The position numbers were made by a program, and so were the translations under genes. Under the pieces are notes generated by a model. It did no database searches and was not told the origin of the DNA. It worked only from the letters and a program-made list of their open reading frames with translations. This document shows positions 4,134-7,587 of a stretch of DNA of 7,587 nt, piece after piece. Source of the DNA: Desulfurococcales archaeon. GTDB lineage: Archaea; Thermoproteota; Thermoprotei_A; Sulfolobales; Ignisphaeraceae. The stretch is taken from NCBI GenBank assembly GCA_027066265.1, contig JAMOOB010000347.1, positions 1-7,587 of the forward strand, written 5' to 3'. How positions within the stretch are numbered: position 1 is the stretch's first letter; each line of letters starts with the position of its first letter.

Positions 4134-5627
4134 AAACGAAACGAGTGGAGGATGTTCCTTCCTTAGACGTTCCATCTCTTCCTCGCTAACCGTAGCCTTC
4201 TCCTTACCAGCACGAGCTCGTGCTAGGAGAGGTGATGCTCGGTACTCGTTCCATAGGAAGTCTAGCAGCTTCTCCATCTCTTCCTCTACACGCTTAGCTC
4301 GTTCACCGTCTAGGAACTTCGATGCTATTGCTAGAGCCGCTATCCGTCCCTCGATCATCGCCGTGGTAGCTTCCTCGATTCCCGAAGCATCTCCAGCTAC
4401 ATACATGCCGGGGATGCTGGTCTCAAGTCTACGCGTTCGTATGGGGACGGGTCCACCGAGCTCGGGTATCCACCTCATTACGGCACCAGCTTGTGCGAAG
4501 AGCCTCGTATCGGGGGCTAGACCTATGGCTAGGAGAACGAGATCGCATTCAATATCTCTCTCGCTGCCTGGTACGGGCTGGAACTTCTCGTCGACTCTCA
4601 CTATCGTTGCTCCCTCAACTCTCTCCCGTCCCCACGCAGCCTTGATCGTGTGGCTCGTCAGTATCGGAACTCCGTACCTCCTAACCTTGGCTGCGTGAAC
4701 GAACCAACCACCTATCTGAGGCATTATCTCGAGAATTGCCTCGACCTTGACCCCCGCTTGTAGGAGTTGGTACGATACTATGAGACCAACGTTGCCCGAA
4801 CCCACGACTAGGGCACGGTCTCCGGGTTTGATGCCGTACTCGTTCATGAGGGTCTGAGCTCCTCCCGCCCCCATGACCCCAGGAAGATCGTTTCCGGGAA
4901 ACGCTAGGTACTGCTCCGTAGCACCCGCAGCCACGATCACCGCACGTGGTTTGATGCGGTACAGCTTGTTTCTAGAAGCAACGCCAACCCAACCACCTCG
5001 AAACACACCGTAGGCAGCGCTCTGAAGAAGTACCTTAACGTTGTCGTACTTCGATAGCTGTTCGCTCAGCATCTCGGCTATCTGGAAACCTCTCAAACCT
5101 CCGAAGAGCTCCTTCGATCCGAAGAATTTGTGCGTCTGCTTAACGAGCTGTCCACCGAGCTTGAAATGCTCGTTAACGATAACGACGTTGAGTCCGTACC
5201 TAGCGAGTTCGAGAGCAGCCGACAAACCGGCGGGACCTCCACCAACTATCAGAACGTCGGTTTCGAGAACTTCCTCCGGTTCAACGCTTCCGTCAACGGT
5301 TTTCTCGCTGGGTACGGGCGCCAAACCTTTCTGACGTTCAACTCTCACACCATCCCTAACGGGCTCGATGCAGGTACGGGTGTTGGGAACCCCGTCCACA
5401 ACCATGAAGCAGCTACTACACTTACCAATCATGCAGAAAGCTCCTCTAGGACGACCAAGCTTGGAGCTGTACGAGAATACGTCTATGCCGATAGCGTAGA
5501 GAGCTGCAGCAATGCTCTCCCCTTCGTACGCCTCGATCTCCATACCCTCGAAGAAGAACCGAACCTTCCTACCACGCCTAAAGGTTAGGATAGGGTGCTC
5601 CCAGATACGCCTATCCCTGGAAGGCAA
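4128..5627 (-). CDS. pdhA: FAD/[2Fe-2S] NAD(P)H-type oxidoreductase, dehydrogenase alpha subunit (PdhA-like)
   Basis: 499 residues. Residues 12-100 form a 2Fe-2S ferredoxin-like domain (Fer2_4) with C65-x4-C70-x2-C73-x12-C86. Next comes a pyridine nucleotide-disulphide reductase-like core: FAD site G129-x-G131-x-x-G134 (VLIVGGGPAGLSAALEL), LGGQL at 157-161, AAGATEQYLAFPGND at 233-247, a second dinucleotide site G276-x-G278-x-x-G281, and the closing FAD motif GMYVAGDASG with ATTAMIEGR. This is the layout of sarcosine oxidase alpha, HcnB and proline dehydrogenase alpha subunits. In Thermococcus the alpha subunit has NADH-dye reductase activity; that activity here is inferred. The last ~60 residues are a charged helical tail (NEYRASPLLARARAGKEK). 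The start is TTG 5627; the first gene of the operon, it has a TATA-like box at 5671-5664. Its stop codon is part of the next gene's ribosome site, so expression is coupled. Confidence 0.9.
   Translation of the reverse strand: MPSRDRRIWEHPILTFRRGRKVRFFFEGMEIEAYEGESIAAALYAIGIDVFSYSSKLGRPRGAFCMIGKCSSCFMVVDGVPNTRTCIEPVRDGVRVERQKGLAPVPSEKTVDGSVEPEEVLETDVLIVGGGPAGLSAALELARYGLNVVIVNEHFKLGGQLVKQTHKFFGSKELFGGLRGFQIAEMLSEQLSKYDNVKVLLQSAAYGVFRGGWVGVASRNKLYRIKPRAVIVAAGATEQYLAFPGNDLPGVMGAGGAQTLMNEYGIKPGDRALVVGSGNVGLIVSYQLLQAGVKVEAILEIMPQIGGWFVHAAKVRRYGVPILTSHTIKAAWGRERVEGATIVRVDEKFQPVPGSERDIECDLVLLAIGLAPDTRLFAQAGAVMRWIPELGGPVPIRTRRLETSIPGMYVAGDASGIEEATTAMIEGRIAALAIASKFLDGERAKRVEEEMEKLLDFLWNEYRASPLLARARAGKEKATVSEEEMERLRKEHPPLVSFR
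4209..4224. repeat. 16-bp perfect palindrome near the end of pdhA
   Basis: AGCACGAGCTCGTGCT is its own reverse complement, in codons for LARARAG in the C-terminal tail of the alpha subunit. Confidence 0.88.
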
Positions 5628-5663
5628 TAGCTAAGCACCCGTCTTAATGAACGCGTTTCCTAC

Positions 5664-5671
5664 GTAAAAAG
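5664..5671 (-). promoter_or_regulatory. Promoter (TATA-like box) of the pdh operon
   Basis: The minus strand reads CTTTTTAC at 5671-5664, preceded by a purine-rich CAAGAA that could be a BRE. Transcription would start near 5641, leaving a leader of about 14 bases with a weak GGGTG before TTG 5627. The same T-run could also end transcription of the membrane-protein gene that stops at 5696, so promoter and terminator roles cannot be separated by eye. Confidence 0.4.
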
Positions 5672-5695
5672 TTCTTGTACCTACACATACCGTTT

Positions 5696-6874
5696 TTACA
5701 GCTCTAACTCTATGGAACCACCTTCGCTACGCAGTTTCAGCGCTACGATCTTCGCAACTTCGTGCTCGAAGCGTTTAAGCATCGCTGCAGGTATTATCGC
5801 GAACATCGATAGCAGCGAAGCTACTAGGAACGGTAACCTAGCGTCGAGACGCCACGCGAGAGCTCCCAGAAACGAACCGAAGACGCTTAGAGCTGTGTAC
5901 AGAAGTTCTAGGTTGAACACCGTGCTAGGATCTGCGAACCGTACGAGTACGGAGTAAGCCGTTGTGTAGAACGGCGACGTTGCCAAGGCTAGGATCGTAG
6001 CCAGCGCTAGCACTACGAAGTTCTCGCTCGTAGAGATTACGAGTAGCGTTGTGGAGAGTACGAAGCATCGTAGGAGTAGCGAAGCCGTTGCACCCCGCAT
6101 CGCTACGAACGGCTGAGCCACCATCATGGAGACGAAGGTTGCGATCGTAAGGAACGCGTACACCATCCCAACACCAACGATGTCGAGGTTCGAGGATTCG
6201 TAAAGAAGTATCGGAGCGTAGGGGTAGGTCATGCCCATGCATAGAACGAGTACGCTCGATACTAGTGCGAGTACGTAGCTAGCTTCACGTGCTTGAGATA
6301 GCTTGATAGACTCATTCCTCTCGGCCTCCATACCCATCCTGAACGGTTTGAGCGCTACGAGGAGAAGCGATGCGAGCAACGATGCTAGGGATAGCATTGC
6401 TAGCACGGATGCGTACCCTAGAGCTACGTGCATCAACGGTATCGCTATGCATAGCGCTGACGATGGTATCCAAGAGAATCGACCGAGTTCGATCAATATC
6501 TTCGATCTTAGGCTCTCCCTTACGCGTATGCTTAGGTCTAGCGCGGATCGGAATCCCCTGCCGAGCAGCGTTGATATGGACAAGAGTATGCATAGAACGG
6601 CTAGGAGCAACGATGGTTGTGGCGATAGGAAGTACGTAGCTACGAGGATCGTGCTCGCGAAAGATAACGCTACCAGTGTTTCCGGAGGCATTGCTTTCCT
6701 AAGCCGTGCGTAGACGGCTATCAACGACGATAGCGTTGACGATAGCGCTACGAGGAGCGGTACGTAGAGTACGTTGCGTAGCACTAGGAACGATAGCAGC
6801 AGTAGGTACCAAGGGGTAGAGCCGATACTCGTGGAGAGGAACCCGGATAGCCTAGCTACGAGCTTACACCTCAT
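5696..6874 (-). CDS. Polytopic membrane protein, MFS-like transporter
   Basis: 392 residues from ATG 6874, with about 11-12 hydrophobic helices in two halves separated by a charged loop around residues 175-195 (MGMEAERNESIKLSQARE). A cytoplasmic-looking C-terminal helix (MLKRFEHEVAKIVALKLRSE) follows the last helix. Length, helix count and the split into two bundles fit the Major Facilitator Superfamily, but I see no diagnostic family motif and cannot name a substrate. The start is chosen because GAGGT at 6887-6883 lies eight bases upstream. A longer form from 6946 would overlap the previous gene by 83 bases and add a Gly/Arg leader. The chosen start overlaps that gene's stop by 11 bases, so the two are co-translated. 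It is the gene before the pdh operon, but with a 68-base gap and a likely separate promoter in between, so a role in proline uptake is only a guess. Confidence 0.8.
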   Translation of the reverse strand: MRCKLVARLSGFLSTSIGSTPWYLLLLSFLVLRNVLYVPLLVALSSTLSSLIAVYARLRKAMPPETLVALSFASTILVATYFLSPQPSLLLAVLCILLSISTLLGRGFRSALDLSIRVRESLRSKILIELGRFSWIPSSALCIAIPLMHVALGYASVLAMLSLASLLASLLLVALKPFRMGMEAERNESIKLSQAREASYVLALVSSVLVLCMGMTYPYAPILLYESSNLDIVGVGMVYAFLTIATFVSMMVAQPFVAMRGATASLLLRCFVLSTTLLVISTSENFVVLALATILALATSPFYTTAYSVLVRFADPSTVFNLELLYTALSVFGSFLGALAWRLDARLPFLVASLLSMFAIIPAAMLKRFEHEVAKIVALKLRSEGGSIELEL

Positions 6875-7322
6875 TCGTTCGAACCTCGCTATGCTCTCCC
6901 GTAATCGAATCCACCACGAGTACCCTCCCCCTATCGCTCCGCTCATCGATTACGTAGAACGCTTTGTACGCGAGCACTTTGTTCAGCACCCTTACGTCTA
7001 CGGGAAGCACCACCTTGTATCTACGCATAGATACGTACACCATCTTCCTCCTAGCTCTAGACTCCGCTTCCTCGATAGGTATGCGAGGCTTGATCACCGT
7101 ACGTGGATCGACGTCGACGTACACGATCTCGGGCATGGAGTCCGCGAGGAAGACTAGGTTACGGACTAGATCCACAGCTACGTAACCTCTCAGCTTCCTA
7201 CGTATCTTCAGAACGCCGCGAACCTCGATCTCTACATGGAACACGGAGTAGGGATAGTACACCGTTTCCAAGAGTTTGCTCCGAGGAATCTCGATGAGGG
7301 GTTTTATCACGGGTATCAGCAT
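6864..7322 (-). CDS. Hypothetical beta-rich protein upstream of the MFS-like gene
   Basis: 152 residues; family not recognised. The start is ATG 7322 (MLIPVIKPLIEIPRSK), with a weak GGATC-type site before it. The sequence alternates short strands: YYPYSVFHVEIEV, RGYVAVDLVRNLVFLAD, EIVYVDVDP. A basic helix follows (EEAESRARRKMVYV), then further strands ending RVLVVDSITGEHSEV. The 'YPY..fhVev' opening and the 'vvDsiTGe' ending recall archaeal PepSY-like or membrane-peptidase accessory domains, but this is only a resemblance. No signal peptide, Cys residues or membrane helices are visible. Its stop lies 11 bases inside the MFS-like gene, so the two proteins are probably made together and may work together at the membrane. 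Confidence 0.72.
   Translation of the reverse strand: MLIPVIKPLIEIPRSKLLETVYYPYSVFHVEIEVRGVLKIRRKLRGYVAVDLVRNLVFLADSMPEIVYVDVDPRTVIKPRIPIEEAESRARRKMVYVSMRRYKVVLPVDVRVLNKVLAYKAFYVIDERSDRGRVLVVDSITGEHSEVRTNEV
6883..6887 (-). promoter_or_regulatory. Ribosome binding site of the MFS-like gene (decides the start)
   Basis: The minus strand reads GAGGT at 6887-6883, eight bases before ATG 6874 and inside the 3' end of the preceding gene. Confidence 0.55.
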
Positions 7323-7336
7323 GGCGATCCCTAGCC

Positions 7337-7362
7337 ATCGAGTAGCTCTACGTATCGAGTAG
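7337..7362. repeat. 9-bp direct repeat upstream of the 152-residue gene
   Basis: ATCGAGTAG occurs at 7337-7345 and again at 7354-7362, 17 bases start to start, in the 73-base intergenic stretch. The right copy touches the possible TATA element, so the pair could be an operator; chance is not excluded. Confidence 0.45.
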
Positions 7363-7366
7363 TAAA
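7361..7366 (-). promoter_or_regulatory. Possible weak TATA element for the 152-residue gene
   Basis: The minus strand reads TTTACT at 7366-7361, about 40 bases before ATG 7322. It is the most AT-rich patch between the T-run at 7390-7394 and the start, but a poor match to a crenarchaeal TATA box. Confidence 0.25.
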
Positions 7367-7388
7367 CGTGGTGAGCTGTACGGCGTTG

Positions 7389-7395
7389 GAAAAAG
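7389..7395 (-). terminator. T-run after the right-edge gene
   Basis: The minus strand reads CTTTTTC immediately after the TAA at 7398-7396. Archaeal transcription often ends at such coding-strand T-runs without a hairpin. Five Ts is short, so this is tentative. Confidence 0.35.
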
Positions 7396-7587
7396 TTATT
7401 GCGTGTAAGCGGTTTCGAAGATCTTCAGTTCTCGAAGAACGAAGTTCTTGACGATCTCTAGCTCGCTCACCACTATGCTCGAACCTCCACTGCTACGCTG
7501 TTCTTCCTCGAGCTCTATGGGAAGAGGTTTCGTCATTGCTTCGAACGTCTTGTTCAAATGCTCCTCCGGCGGTGGTGTAGTTACGTA
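7396..7587 (-). CDS. Unrecognised gene, 3' end (or complete 53-residue small protein)
   Basis: The minus-strand frame is open from the right edge to TAA at 7398-7396, giving 63 residues that begin YVTTPPPEEH and end ELKIFETAYTQ. The C-terminal half is a plausible amphipathic helix (VVSELEIVKNFVLREL), after an acidic stretch (IELEEEQ) and a Ser/Gly linker (RSSGGSS). Two readings are possible. It may be the tail of a larger gene entering from the right, with the Pro-rich part as a linker. Or it may be a complete small gene starting at TTG 7557, which has GGAGG five bases upstream. I cannot choose between them without the flanking sequence. No family is recognised. Confidence 0.5.
   Translation of the reverse strand, partial: YVTTPPPEEHLNKTFEAMTKPLPIELEEEQRSSGGSSIVVSELEIVKNFVLRELKIFETAYTQ

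Noticed and set aside
5041..5588. Plus-strand open frames opposite the pdhA N-terminal half
   Set aside because: The Fer2 cysteines and FAD motif on the minus strand account for this stretch; the opposite frames are shadows.
5588..5616. GGATAGG/CCTATCC inverted repeat near the pdhA start as a translational control hairpin
   Set aside because: The stem is only seven pairs with a 15-base loop and lies wholly inside the first codons, so chance is a good explanation.
6875..6946. Longer N-terminus for the MFS-like protein
   Set aside because: It overlaps the preceding gene by 83 bases, while ATG 6874 has a well-spaced GAGGT site.

Overview
The window looks like a piece of a hyperthermophilic archaeal chromosome, most likely a Thermoproteota (Crenarchaeota) member of the Desulfurococcales type. 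This is inferred from several signs: many TTG starts, purine-rich Shine-Dalgarno motifs of the GGAGGTGAT type, TATA-like boxes followed by very short leaders, a DUF3782-type coiled-coil protein, and a four-gene dye-linked dehydrogenase set of the kind known from Thermococcales and related archaea. All genes that I can support lie on the minus strand, so the biological reading order is from right to left.

Right end (7587 to about 5696): the 3' end of an unrecognised gene (or a complete 53-residue gene with its own ribosome binding site) is followed by a T-run. After a short intergenic stretch with a 9-bp direct repeat comes an unrecognised 152-residue beta-rich protein. It overlaps the start of a 392-residue, roughly 12-helix membrane protein of MFS-like character.

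Centre (5627 to 2181): a tightly overlapping four-gene operon in the order FAD/2Fe-2S alpha subunit, two-[4Fe-4S] ferredoxin, BFD-like small iron-sulfur protein, FAD-dependent DAO-family beta subunit. Order, sizes and domains match the pdhA-pdhF-pdhX-pdhB operon for the heterotetrameric dye-linked L-proline dehydrogenase of Thermococcus. The beta subunit would oxidise an amino acid (proline or a related secondary amine). Electrons would then pass through flavin and iron-sulfur centres in the other subunits, which also carry an NAD(P)H-type dinucleotide fold. The exact substrate cannot be read from the sequence. Three of these four genes contain unusually long perfect palindromes (22, 18 and 16 bp), the most unexpected sequence-level signal here.

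Left part (2073 to 508): two genes, probably one transcript and both starting at TTG. The first is an unrecognised 243-residue soluble protein. The second is a 274-residue protein with a possible M23-like (HxH) metallopeptidase fold, odd for an archaeon without peptidoglycan. They sit in the same reading frame, separated by one TAG stop.

Left end (about 470 to 1): the N-terminal part of a DUF3782-like protein with a long 14-residue (42-bp) coiled-coil repeat. It has a clear TATA box and a good Shine-Dalgarno site, but no standard start codon where one is expected. It runs off the window. I found no tRNA, rRNA, CRISPR array or insertion sequence.
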